Below, in pieces: positions 39,074 to 50,704 of a stretch of DNA of 64,000 nucleotides. The position numbers were made by a program, and so were the translations under genes. Every line of letters starts with the position of its first letter. Within the stretch, counting starts at the first letter, position 1. Source of the DNA: Adineta vaga. Its lineage: Eukaryota; Rotifera. The notes beneath the pieces were generated by a model that searched no databases, had not been told where the DNA came from, and saw nothing but the letters and a program-made list of their open reading frames with translations. The stretch spans positions 2,604,001 through 2,668,000 of the forward strand of contig CP075493.1 in the NCBI GenBank assembly GCA_021613535.1, in the 5' to 3' direction.

Positions 39074-42000
39074 ATTATTCTTATGAATAGAATATTATCT
39101 ATTAAAAGATATGAAGAAAATATTGCTTCTATTATTTTCTTAATAATTAGAATATCACAAGAAAGAATGTGTGATTCGTACGGGAGTTACAATTTGTCTT
39201 TGTATTAATTCTAACTCATTAAATAAAGATCGTTTATATCAATAGACAGTTATTCTAAAAGATCTTTCTTTTCTTTTTCTCTTTTAGCTTAATATTTTCA
39301 ATGAAAAGAAAAGATGACAAGCAATAGAAATTCTGATATATGCAAAAAACAAAGGCTATCCGGGAAAAAGAAAATGATGACAACATGCGATACAATGTTA
39401 TGTCGTTTTCTATTATAATACACTGTTGTTAGAGAGGAAAGTTCGGTCCGTACGATGTCGAATCATCCTTCGTTGAATTCTTTCTTTTCTTCTCACGTTC
39501 GACAACAGTTCATTACTTTAAGAATTGACAGAAGAGAGAGAGAGAGAGGGAACAAGATCATGTTATTAGTTTCTTCCTTGTTGACGGATGTCTTGCTTTT
39601 TCAAACTCAACAGAAAAACTAAGCTCAAATCTCTGAATATTCTTCTAATGAACATTATTTTGCATGTTATTTGATGAGAAAACTGCCTGAAGAAATAAGT
39701 GCACATACGAGGATTATTGAAGACATAGTTTTCTATATTAATGAAAATTATTAATAAGGTGATAGACGATGAACATAGATGCTAACAGGAGAAAATAATT
39801 TGAATAAATGGAAGACTATTGAAGAAAAGTATTTCTAGTGAACAAGTCAATTTTGCTTTATACATAACGATCATCTAATTGACTACTCGGATGTAGAAAA
39901 AATCATGAAGAACTTCTACTACTTGAAAGCTCTATTGAGCAACATGTTCTTTGAAACGATAAAAATAAATCAACTGATGAATGATTGATTTCATTTCTTA
40001 CTTTAATGATTAGTAAATTTTCTTTTCTTGCTCAACTCATATGAACGTACTTCACATCAATTCATTTCACTGACGTTTATTTACTCACTGGAAAACAAAC
40101 GTTTTTCTTTTTCGGAATCAATAATGTATTATAAAAGCAACAAAAATGCAGTCGGAAATGAATTTACGGGGAATGTTAAAAACAAGAATTGTTAGTTCTA
40201 TTGTTCAAATACATCCCATACTTTTACCCAAAAAAAAACAACAACAGAAAATTTACATAAATTAAGATAGATTAGAAATCAATTGGCGTTGAACGTTACA
40301 ATAAATCATTTATTTAAAGAAAAAAACCGGAAATGAGATAACGAAAACGTAAAAGTTTTCTGAATTAGAAAAAGAAACAAATTACTTTTCAAGTATTACC
40401 TTGAAAAAAATTAACAAGTATAAAACAGATTTTTTTCTGAGAAATTACCAGATACAATCTCTAAAAACAAATGTCATTTGTTCTATTTGTATTATTACTA
40501 TCAAACATTCTTTTTTTTTGATATGTGAAAAAAAAACACACTTTATTGATTTGACTTCGATGAATTTGATTAGAAGAAAATGTCATCTTATATATACATA
40601 TCTATCTTCTTCTGAAGACGAGTTTTCTTTTCCTCCATAAATTAACGAAACAATCGGGTTGATTTGATTAAAGATGAGTTTTCATTGAAGATCAAATTAA
40701 TATGTACTAGAAATAGATTTCTTCGTTCTAGTCTTACTTGTCAAAAACAATGAAGATAGAACAAGATTATAATTTGTTTTAACAACCTATGACATCAAAG
40801 ATTTTCATCGTTGTCGATACTTTAACTAGAAGACATCTATCATCATTCAATATCCGAAATATATTTAAATGGAAAAATTTCGATCACAAGATTGAACTTG
40901 CCACGGACATTTTTTCCAGATGTTAAAGTTATAAAATCACATGTAAATTCAATCGAAAAGAAAATCTGCAATTTGTCAGTCAATTTTCACTAATCTGGAA
41001 AATGTAATTTGAATTTCATAGAATATTTTTCTATCGAATGATTATACATCACATTCATTTCGCTATAGTAACAAAGAAATATAAGTTCATATTAGAGACA
41101 ATGTTCCTTTTTACTTGATGATCCATCGAAAAAGGTAACAGACATATTCGTCATGCACTCAAGATGAATAGGATCAACGCACCAATCAGACAGAGATCCC
41201 ATCGATGAACCGTTACTAATAATAAGTGCATTATTATTAAAGATGAAATGTGTAACATCATTCTATGAATAAGTAATTCTATTCTTTCTTGTGACCTAAC
41301 TGTTGAAAATTAGTTTATACTGTTTAATCTATACAAAACTAGCTTTATAGATGAAAAAGTAGTGATTAATTTATTTAAATACAGATTAACTTTTCTTTTA
41401 ACTTTTATAAATAAACAAAAACATTCATGAGTTCGTCGTCTACGACTATGCTATTTTATTATGTAAATTAAATAACTAAAAGCTATCTTTCTGAAAAAGT
41501 TTCGCATAAAAAAACATGACTATTCATCGTTTTAAAAGTATTTTACCAAAAAATATCCCAAATTTATGATAATGTATTCTTTCATGTAGAAGGTTTTATC
41601 TCATTTCTTTTTGTTACTATTTTGAAATCATCAAGATTTTACCAAAAGAAAGTTATTGATTGTTGACGATTTTCTCAGAGAAAGGAGATATGCACGATTA
41701 AGTGTATGCAAATATAGATGAAGGTTGGAAATTAGTTTTTCTGTCGTTTGGAAGAGAGATTTTTTCAAAAATAGTTATTCTGAAGAATGTCCATTTAATA
41801 ATTATTTTACTCAAAATAATCAAATGTTGAAAGCGATGCTCAAATGAATATGTCAGATTTGTTTCCTTCTATTTTATTTTTTTTAAACAATGAATGAGAC
41901 GGAAATCGTACGTATATTTCAGAGAGAATCAAGAGAAAAATTATAAAACACTTCAGTAGAAACTGAAATAAAGGAAAAAATAATCTTTTGCATGCCTATC

Positions 42001-42294
42001 ATTGAGCCTCGCTACTTAAGTTGAAGTTAAGTGTTGAGTGGGATGATTTAGGTGAGCAGACTGAACATCGTAGGTTCCTTTTTTTATCATTCTATTAACT
42101 TTTTATTAGCGTTCCTATCATAAAAAAATAAGTTCACAATATTCGTTATTTATATAATTTCTTTCTCTTCTCTTCTTTCTTTCATTCTATATATTTCTAC
42201 CTATCGTCATTATCATTTCAATAAGAAGCAGACTAACATAAGAGTCAAGCGTCTGGTACTAACTTAACTATTCCATTATCTACTATTAAAAACA
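39074..42294. other. Gene-poor 3.2 kb interval
   Basis: No intact gene found. It contains the MFSD6-like promoter side, GA-rich low complexity near 39530-39550, and on the minus strand two short exon-like relics (40843-40965 and 41092-41262), listed separately. The frame at 40401-40640 is a biased shadow. Confidence 0.5.
40843..41262 (-). pseudogene. Possible relic exons of a LamG/ConA-like lectin-domain gene
   Basis: Two minus-strand open segments each begin directly after an acceptor-like AG and end in a stop. Segment 41262-41092 reads NDVTHFIFNNNALIISNG, then SLSDWCVDPIHLEC and SVTFFDGSSS; the spacing Trp-Cys-x-Asp-Pro...Cys...Thr-Phe-Phe resembles LamG-like domains with a CxDPxxC motif. 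Segment 40965-40843 reads FTCDFITLTSGKNVRGKFN with a Phe-rich end. Amino-acid composition is more protein-like than neighbouring frames. No flanking gene completes them, so they look like leftovers of a degraded or truncated gene. The assignment is weak. Confidence 0.3.
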
Positions 42295-42682
42295 ATGAAT
42301 TCAAAAGAAACCTATCATTTTCGTAAGATTAGATTTTCTTCATTTCAAAAATTCAAATATATATTATATTTCTTTCCCTTTCATAGCATCAATCATTTTT
42401 TGTTTGACAATTCTTTTAATATTTATTCAATGTTCAACAACTCAACCATTATCGGCAAATGTACAGAATTATGATGATATTGGTGGCCATGCAATGTGGT
42501 TTCGTCCATCCTTCGAATCGGAAATGATTGATAATGTCGATGAAAGTGATTCTCGACCAAATTTTTTTGTTGTACACTCGGCATACAATCGTTTATCTCA
42601 ACCAACATCATCTGAACCTGTTCGACGATCAAATTTCTGGAAACGAGCGAATTTTTGGCGTAAACGTGCCAATTTTTGGTGA
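42295..42682 (+). CDS. Candidate neuropeptide precursor with three NFW peptides
   Basis: Two exons, 42295-42322 and 42387-42682, join at TTT C|CA (phase 1) and give 107 residues. Together they encode a signal peptide (PSIIFCLTILLIFIQCS). An acidic spacer follows (DDIGGHAMWF ... EMIDNVDESDS). The C-terminal end is EPVRRSNFWKRANFWRKR followed by ANFW and stop. Dibasic/tribasic sites (RR, KR, RKR) separate three near-identical tetrapeptides, SNFW, ANFW and ANFW. Their codons differ synonymously (TTC/TTT, GCG/GCC), suggesting the peptide rather than the DNA is conserved. No Gly follows, so the peptides would keep a free C terminus. AATAAA signals occur shortly downstream (about 42733-42745). Peptide family not recognised; processing is inferred. 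Confidence 0.78.
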
Positions 42683-44741
42683 GAATATTTTCTTGCATAG
42701 ATACAATGCCATGTATTGTTTTCAAATTTTAAAATAAAGAATAAACATCCGAAGACGCTTTGAGATATGCAAAGAAAATACCTTGAATACAGTATATATG
42801 TATACACATAATTCAAGTAGGTCAAATGATCTTCTTCTAATCGATCTTATGCCAAATTGTATCTACTATTAAAACAATTATGTACTTTGAAAGTTTTTTC
42901 TTCAGTGAAATAGTTCTCATGTATAGAGATGTAAATAAGCATGTCAAAATCTACATAGAAATCAAGACAAAGCATCTTCAAGCCTACGGTAACTATTTTC
43001 TTGAGATAAAAGGGAAGACAGATATGTCATTCAAACTCGCTGACTTTGTTACGTATTATTCCTTTCATCTTATTAGTAATATACTTTATGAAGAACCATT
43101 TCAAAAAGATCTAAAATTACTTTAGAACACAATTAGTGAAAGTTACAAAAAATACTTATACTTTATTCTATAAAATGTAGATCTCATACTTTGTAATGAA
43201 AGATTTATAAGTATATTCGTTTGTATGTATTGAAGTCACATGCTCGACAATTTGTTCTTTGTTTAGCAGAGGAAATGAGTCGCATTTCTTTTTTGATGTT
43301 CGTATGCATGTAGATAAAAAAAGATAATATTCAAAAGATCATGATTTTCGTGATTGTCTACTAAAAAAGGTTAATAATGTGTGTCAGATAGCATGGAACC
43401 TCTCTGGAAATGATGAAAGATTCTTTACAACTGCATTGAGAATCTTTTTTGACGAGAAAGGAAGGATCGTTTGTTTTCTATTTTATTTATACGCAAAGAA
43501 CAAACGATTTTGTTTGAAAGTAGTTCTATTTTCTGGCATTGTAAAAATGAATTGAAGCGAATACTAGGAATTTTATCGGGTCAAATCGAAATGGCAAATC
43601 AAAACAATTGCATCATTCAGTGTACATCCGTATCTCCATGAATCATTGCTAATGTTTATAAAGAAAAATAAAAGTGCTATTGTACAAAGAAGTATTAAGA
43701 TGAAGTGATTCATCTTTACGAAAATCTTATCCTCATTTCCTTAAATTAAAAAATCAAAAACCTACTGAGTAGGCAATACATAGTAACGGAAGAATGATAA
43801 TATTTATATAACACAAGAAGAATTAAGAATTGGTTTTTCCAAAAAACTCAGGAACCTTGGCAGCAACGATGTATTCTAAAAGTTCATGATGTGGGAAATA
43901 GCTATTTTTTTCGAAAGAAATAGTGAAGCATTGTCGTTTTATCAAAAATAGATTTAGATGTTCAACAAGATATATTTTTTGAAGATCATCGAGACAAGTA
44001 TTCTTCTTTGCAATCATCATATCGACACCTATCTGATTCAAAAGCACTATACCGATGGAGAATCTCATGTTCGGTAGATTATTACTTTAGTAGTCATTGA
44101 GAATGCTAATAAGTTGAAAGAAAATATTCATTATGCCGGAATGTTTTGAAGAAATATTTTAATAAATCATTTCCATTGTAAACATTTCTTGTTCTCCAAA
44201 TTTTACCTTTAATTTTGCATTTAATCATTGTAGAACTAACCTTTCTCACTATAACTATTATCTCATTATTTATTAATGAATTGTTTGTTTTAATCATTGA
44301 CATCAGTTTGTAGAACAAAATGATTTTTAAAGAATCTTTTCATATGAATCATCATTAACAGATTGATAGAATCTATTGTACATACACACATCTGTCATAT
44401 AACTCTGACTCTTCGTCTTCATATCCTAAAATTTCCAATATAGAATTCGAAGTATATATAGTCAGTAATTTTCGTCCTGGGACATTGACAATGTCCTATA
44501 ATTGATGAAAGCATATTTCTAATCAAATTACTCTAAAAATATTCCTAATATGAAATCCTCTAACAGATTTATTTATCTTTTTTTAATAAGATAATGATAT
44601 TGAGATCCAGATCTGTTTTTATTTGTTCGACTATCTGGATAGAATAGCATACAATCTAAAAATAACGTTTTTTTTTGTAATTAGATAAATAGCAAACTAA
44701 AGGAACATATTAATACACATGTATTTCTAGAAAGAAAAATA
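42683..44741. other. Intergenic region with one uncertain open frame
   Basis: About 2 kb between the NFW precursor and the synaptotagmin-like gene. Frames at 42880-43125 (+) and 44106-44318 (-) lack any family signal. The minus frame at 43823-44068 looks somewhat protein-like and is listed separately. Otherwise nothing seen. Confidence 0.5.
43823..44068 (-). CDS. Uncertain small open frame
   Basis: An 81-residue frame with varied composition (for example KNTCLDDLQKIYLVEHLN and YIVAAKVPEFFGK) in an otherwise AT-rich spacer. It could be a small gene, a relic exon or chance. No signal peptide, domain or clear splice partner was seen. Confidence 0.2.
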   Translation of the reverse strand: MRFSIGIVLLNQIGVDMMIAKKNTCLDDLQKIYLVEHLNLFLIKRQCFTISFEKNSYFPHHELLEYIVAAKVPEFFGKTNS

Positions 44742-47119
44742 TTATTTCATAACAATGGTTGAATTTCTTTGTTGTTGTTGTTGTTGTTGAGAAGATTTAT
44801 TATTTGATGATGATGAAATATTTGATACTCGTGCTGCTTTTCGTAGTAAATGCCAACAAGCAGCACGTTGTTCACCATTGATAACTTCACACCAATGAAT
44901 GATTTCGCTATGTTGAGATATATTAGCACTACTAATCGGTGAAACATGTTCAAAACGTAAGAAACCTAATGGTTCATCAGGTGCAATTAAATCATGATGA
45001 TAAACACCTATTTCAAGAGATGATTCAACTAAAGATACACCTGGAATATTGAATGAAATTTCTTCATTCCATTTTGGATTTAATGTATTACGTTTAACTC
45101 TTGTTTTTTTACGTTTAACCTTATCTGTTTGACCTAATTGTAAAGTTAAACGTACAACTGGATCTAATCAAAGGAGATTTTCGATTTACATCGTTAGAAA
45201 CAATTTGAACAAACCTGCTTCAAGATGCATCGAAAGTGCTTTAAGATTTCGTCCTTCAATAATACCAACATTAAGTCTTTCAGCTTGAGGTAAATATGTT
45301 AATGAAACTAATAATTCACCGAGATATTCATCTTCCTAAATGATGAAAGTATACTCAACTTTAAACTAAAATTAATGTTCTTACTGCTCGTTGTTTATTA
45401 ATCGTACACCAAAGATCATCATTTGCACGTAATGTTTGTGATGTTAAACGTAATTGTGCTTCACCGATACATTCCGGTCGACTTGAATGTGCATAATTAT
45501 AAATATAAAAATATAAAGTTTTTGTTGATTTTAATACTGTTTCATTTGTAACACCAAATTTAAAACATTCATTCCATATGGGATTTATTGTTGTTGTTTG
45601 AACAGATGTTTGCCGTAATTTTTGATCAATAGGTGGGCGAAGATAAATTTTAACATATGGATTAGATAAATCTTCACGTTCAACTGGCAAACATCGAGCT
45701 AAAAGAAAAGAAAATCATTCTATTATGATTAAATAATTTCTCTTTTCATCTAGACCTTCAATGATATTTACAACAAGATCATTCCGATGTTCATCATAAT
45801 GAATACGAATATGTAATCGATGTAAACACTCTCCAACAGTTGAAGTATCATCATTTAGTCGTTCTCCAGTCGTCGTACTATTGTTAGAAATCGTCCTACT
45901 GTTTCCATTACCCTTACTATCCATAATAGTTGAAGTGTCTGTAAAATAGAGATCAGGCATAATTGCTCCCAATGCACCACGAAGTGTTTTATTTTTACTA
46001 AGCTGAGAGATTGATTGAGGAATAATTGGTGGAGATAAAAGTCCTTGATCCATTGGTATCATGGAAGCACGTGGAACAGGATTAGATTGTTTTCCAATAA
46101 TAGGAAATTTCGGTATTGCATAACGTGATGATGGTGATCGAAGTAATGATTGACGTCGATTTGAAGTTGTGATTTGTTGAGATTCAACTTTTGTTAATAA
46201 ACGTTTTGATGAACCTAATAAGGCTTCTTCAGTACCTCCGGATGATTGTTCAACCGATGAAATTGATTGTTCTACAGCATCGGATGAACGTGGAAATAAT
46301 TGAAATCGAATATTTTTCGAATTATTTGTCACATGTGAAGATGATGCATGATTTTCATTTTCTAAAGACGATAAACGTGGTGTAAGTTTCGAACTACGTC
46401 GGTTAGAATAATGTGCTGAAATTGTTTGAGTATCTGTATCTTCATAGGAATGTGATAGTCGACCGGGTTCACCTTTTTTAGGTAGAAGAACACTATCAGA
46501 TGTTACCGATGGTCGACCTGATTGATTTGAACTAATCGATAGACGAGATAATTTGTCGGATAAAATCGATAGACGACCACCGGATGCAACTGAAGTACGA
46601 GCAGATTGTGATGTTGTTTCTTGTGTAATAATTGATGGTTGTGGAATAAGATGAACTATAGGTGCATAGTTCTAAACAATGAAATTAGATTAATTGAAAG
46701 GAAAAGAAAAGAGAAGGTGAATTAATAAGACATATTAGATATCATTTTCAACAGAAGAAAAAAGAATAATCTTACATGTCAAGTTTCTTTTTTTGCTATC
46801 TTTGACAAAATCATCTAAGCATGTTTATTTGCCTGTAGAATTTCAATGAATATCGGAAACTCTACACATTATGATTCGATAAATAGAGAACTCCTACATG
46901 AAAGAAATTACTCACGAGATGTTGTTGTGGTTTAAAATATGTTTTTGCATCGATATTATTTATCGCAGCATAGTGACTAACAGATCGACCAAAATATCGA
47001 TGATTTGCTGAAGGTACACAACATTTACAAAAGATAATTGTTGCAATAATAATTATAATAATTATAGAACCAGCTCCGATACCAATACCAATATATAAAT
47101 CATAACGCGATGTAAGCAT
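44742..47119 (-). CDS. Synaptotagmin-like protein with degenerate C2 calcium sites
   Basis: Membrane-trafficking protein with an N-terminal transmembrane anchor and tandem C2 domains. Five exons (47119-46916, 46671-45756, 45698-45385, 45335-45215, 45163-44742) sum to 658 residues in frame. The TM helix is at about residues 9-30 (IGIGIGAGSIIIIIIIATII), followed by a Cys cluster (FCKCC) suited to palmitoylation. A long Ser-rich linker follows. C2A (EGARCLPVEREDLSNPYVKI, NPIWNECFKF) has SNPY where Ca-binding synaptotagmins have SDPY, and YNYAHSSRPE in place of the DxD loop. C2B (EGRNLKALSMHLEADPVVRL, NPKWNEEISF, GVYHHDLIAPDEPLG) also lacks most loop aspartates, yet keeps the C-terminal HWCEVINGEQRAACWHLL block typical of synaptotagmins. 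Calcium-independent phospholipid or SNARE binding is therefore likely. The tail carries a Gln run coded by a CAA repeat. Confidence 0.87.
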
Positions 47120-49085
47120 GATAGCATTGCGCTTATTATTTCAATTCTTCAAAAAGACAAATGAAATTAATGAGAAGAAAAAAATTCCTTATTATCCTAT
47201 ATTCAATTAATGGCAGTTAATAATTTCGATCATATGTAGATGACAGTATTTGTGTGTGTTTGTTAATAAGCTTTTTTCCTTCACTATTATCTTTCTTTCT
47301 CTTATTTTGGTAATGATCTGCGAGTATGCTCATCGTTATTTCAATTCGAAATGAAAGAAGAGAAGGAGAAAAACTATTATCATCATCCGTCATATAGATG
47401 ACAACGAATAATGATTTGAATATTTCTCAACATCTATCCACAGCGAAAGACACATTTCCTCAAACAAGAACAGAAGAAATTATAGACGATACGATGATAG
47501 TTTTATGTCGAGCTAATAGTTACCTGTCATGTTTCATATGCACGAAAAAAAAATAACTTAGGGGTATGATAATAAATTGACGTGCATTTATGTTCATCAG
47601 ATGAACAGGTTGTATTTATATAAAATTTATAGTTGAATGACAAATGTAAAATAAGTTTCTCTCTCTCTCTCTGTTTCTTTCTCTTTTTCCTTTTTTGTTT
47701 CGAAATATGTTAAAGCAACGATGCAAAAGTACATTAGATTTCTTTTTCTCATTATCTTATTTTTCTCTCTTTCTCTCTTTATTATTATCAAAAGAATAAA
47801 TCTAAGATGAATCTCCTTCTAATAGAAAAAAAACCGTGAAAAAGAAAAACAAATTCTCGTTTAATAATAAAAAAAAAGAAGAAATGCAAGCACGTATGAC
47901 TTTTTTTCTTTTTTACGTTTGTTTTTCTTGATATGAATGTCAAGAGAGAAATTACGAACTATAGTTATTCACAAATAGTCAAAGTTATTCAATTGAATTT
48001 ACTTGTTAGCAATCCATAGAATTTAGAATCATCATTATCATACGCAATTCTCGCTATTCAATCAATGATAAAGAAAAAAAAGAAAAGATTTTTCTATTCA
48101 TTAAAGATCATTATCATGAATGAGGAAAAAAGACTAAGAAATGAGATTTGCATTGCTCGTCTATATGTCTAGATTTCATCTATTTTCCTCCAGGAGAGAG
48201 AGAGAGAGCGAATGTATTTGGAACAATGAAAATGTCTCTTACTGATTGTGATATGTCATAGCAAGCTGAGCTTTCACGCACACACACTTAAAGTATGGGA
48301 GAAAAAACCCAACCAACAACCACCAAGCTTATTATTTGTCATCGGAAACAAGATAGATATACCATATACATGAAATAAAAATAATTATTTTATATCAGCA
48401 AATCTCTATAGTTTCATAATTTATCTAATTTCTTTCAAGTATTCTTTGTTCTAATTGCTCATGACTCCGTTCAATGACACTTAGATTTATTCATGAAGAA
48501 AACATCTATGATTTTATTAAAAAATATTTCATTCGACATTCTCTATGATAATTTTATATGTTCATTATAATTATGTTTGAAAGAGTACTTCTTCTGTTCT
48601 TGACGTTTTTCTTTTTCTTTTTGAAAATTCTCACTGTATCGTCTATTTACTTTTATGTATTCACTTCAATTCAATCGTATACAATGTTTGAATCGTCTAT
48701 ATTCTGTGTCTATAAAAGACAAATCATTTTGACAACATTGTTATCTTGACTTCATTAGTCTGTCATAATACACTTGATTCCGTTCATTTTTTAGTGACCG
48801 AGATATTGAACTTAATGGGATTGACAGAAACGATCGAGCAAGCAACAATTATGCATATGTCTCTATGTATGTATATGTGTCCAATCAAACAATAAAATGA
48901 GAGAACTGACACAAATATTTTAACTCTGTCTCTCTTTCTTTTTTCTTTCTTTGTTCAAATGGTTACCTAGCATTCGACAGTATATGTATACATATATATA
49001 TACGTACATACGTTATCATCACACGCTTATTTTCAAGCACATTTTATTCTTTTTGTTCTTTACGTTCAACAACTACTGAATAAAT
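47120..49085. other. Intergenic region between divergent genes
   Basis: About 2 kb separating the synaptotagmin-like gene and the type II membrane protein. It is rich in CT/GA and T runs (near 47660-47700, 48190-48205) and holds no convincing frame. The frame at 48558-48749 is a Phe-rich low-complexity shadow. Confidence 0.55.
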
Positions 49086-50009
49086 ATGTTCAAAAAATTT
49101 CGAAATCAGAGTGAAAATAAGCATATGAAAATGAATGATTCGGCATTAAGAGATATTATTCCATCTGATGATGTCTCTTTTATCGAGGTAAAGTTTTTTT
49201 TATTGATACATGCATATAAATAAATAAGATAATATTTTACATAGGAATCACGACAACCACGATTATTGAAAATATGTAAAATTGTTCTAGCTATTCTTAT
49301 TTTGGGAGTTGTTGCAATTGGAATCGTTCTATTAGCATTAATTCTTACATGTAAGTTCTTATTATCTAATTATTTATTTTCGTCAAACTTTTTCTTTTCA
49401 GATTCAGGAAAATCTTTTCTAAATTTTATCTTACAATCATCAGGAATTCAATTCCTATCCTCATCAAATACGACTATTCCTCGTGAAAGTATGTTCATTA
49501 CCACATATATATATATATATATATTTGTTCAAAATTTATTCCTATCTGTTTAGATTTAACTCGTCTATCCGATAAACAAGATTGGTCAAAAACATCTCTT
49601 CTATCATCAACAAGTGCTAGTTTACCAATTCGTACATTATCAACCAATACTCCATCAACGAAACTGGATCCAATAACAAATGAACAATCAACTTCAATTA
49701 CTTTTCAGACAGAAATATTATCGACAACAGTAAATGATCAAGTATATATTACCACATCATTAGAAAAAAGAAAGACAACTACTGATTCTCTGACGTCAAC
49801 ATTTCTCAGTACAAAAAGTATGATCTAGATTTTTCTTCCCTATGACTTATATTATTATCTCTTCTTTAGTTCAAGATCACGAAACAAATTCATTTACAAA
49901 ACTTTCATCAACTCCAAAGATCTCAACAAAATCTTCTAGAAAACTTATTCAAGCAAATTATAAAAAACTCGTCGAAGATGATATCATTGATGATCTTTTA
50001 TTTTCATAA
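49086..50009 (+). CDS. Ser/Thr-rich type II membrane protein, unknown
   Basis: Five exons (49086-49187, 49245-49350, 49402-49488, 49554-49817, 49870-50009) sum to 232 residues in frame. A short cytosolic N terminus (MFKKFRNQSENKHMKMND) precedes a single transmembrane helix (IVLAILILGVVAIGIVLLAL, about residues 44-64) without a cleavable signal. The remaining roughly 165 residues are Ser/Thr/Lys-rich, mucin-like and probably disordered, ending in an acidic, hydrophobic tail (VEDDIIDDLLFS). Clean splice signals and phase across four introns support a real gene. Function not recognised. Confidence 0.68.
49504..49524. repeat. (AT)n microsatellite
   Basis: Alternating AT run inside intron 3 of the Ser/Thr-rich membrane protein gene. 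Confidence 0.85.
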
Positions 50010-50704
50010 TATATATATATAGATAGGATGTTTGAATCAAAATAATAATAATAATAAATAACAAGAACAAAGTAGCATAGAATATCTTTTCTCTCTCTCT
50101 TTCTTCATTTATAATCAAATACAAAATCATTCATTCATTTATTGTCTTTTGTTAAACATTCAACATTGAATAAACCTGAAATTTACTCCATAGGACATTG
50201 ATTTCTTCCTTTTCTTTTTCACAATTCAGAAAATATTATTAATTTATCATCCATTGTTTGAAGGGAAAAAAGATAAAAAAAAAAGGATGAAGAATGTTGT
50301 TTCATGGTACAGGATGAAGAACGCGATAGGATCGACGTGCTAAAATGAAAGAATAAATATATATTTTTCCTCGATTAATGACCATTTCTTTTTTATTTAC
50401 AAAATGTATCTTCTAAAAGACGAAAAATATTTCATAGTCTTTATCATTTATACAATATTCCAATAGAATGTATTTAAAACTGGATAATATCAGTAGAAAT
50501 ATGTTTAAATTGTCTAGCAAAAAAAAAGAAAAGAGAAATTTCGTATCCCATATTTCATATCTGTTTTTTTCCTCATCTCATCGATAACAGTTATTCAACA
50601 AGTATGTATTGAAAATAAACTTGGCTTTGTGTGTAATTTAGAGCTGTAATCATGAGTGAAGAACATTGATATAATTGATTGATTTTCTGTTCTAAAGATT
50701 TATC
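50010..50704. other. Intergenic region
   Basis: Between two plus-strand genes. It has AT and TAA short repeats just after the stop and AATAAA-type sequences. No gene seen. Confidence 0.55.
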
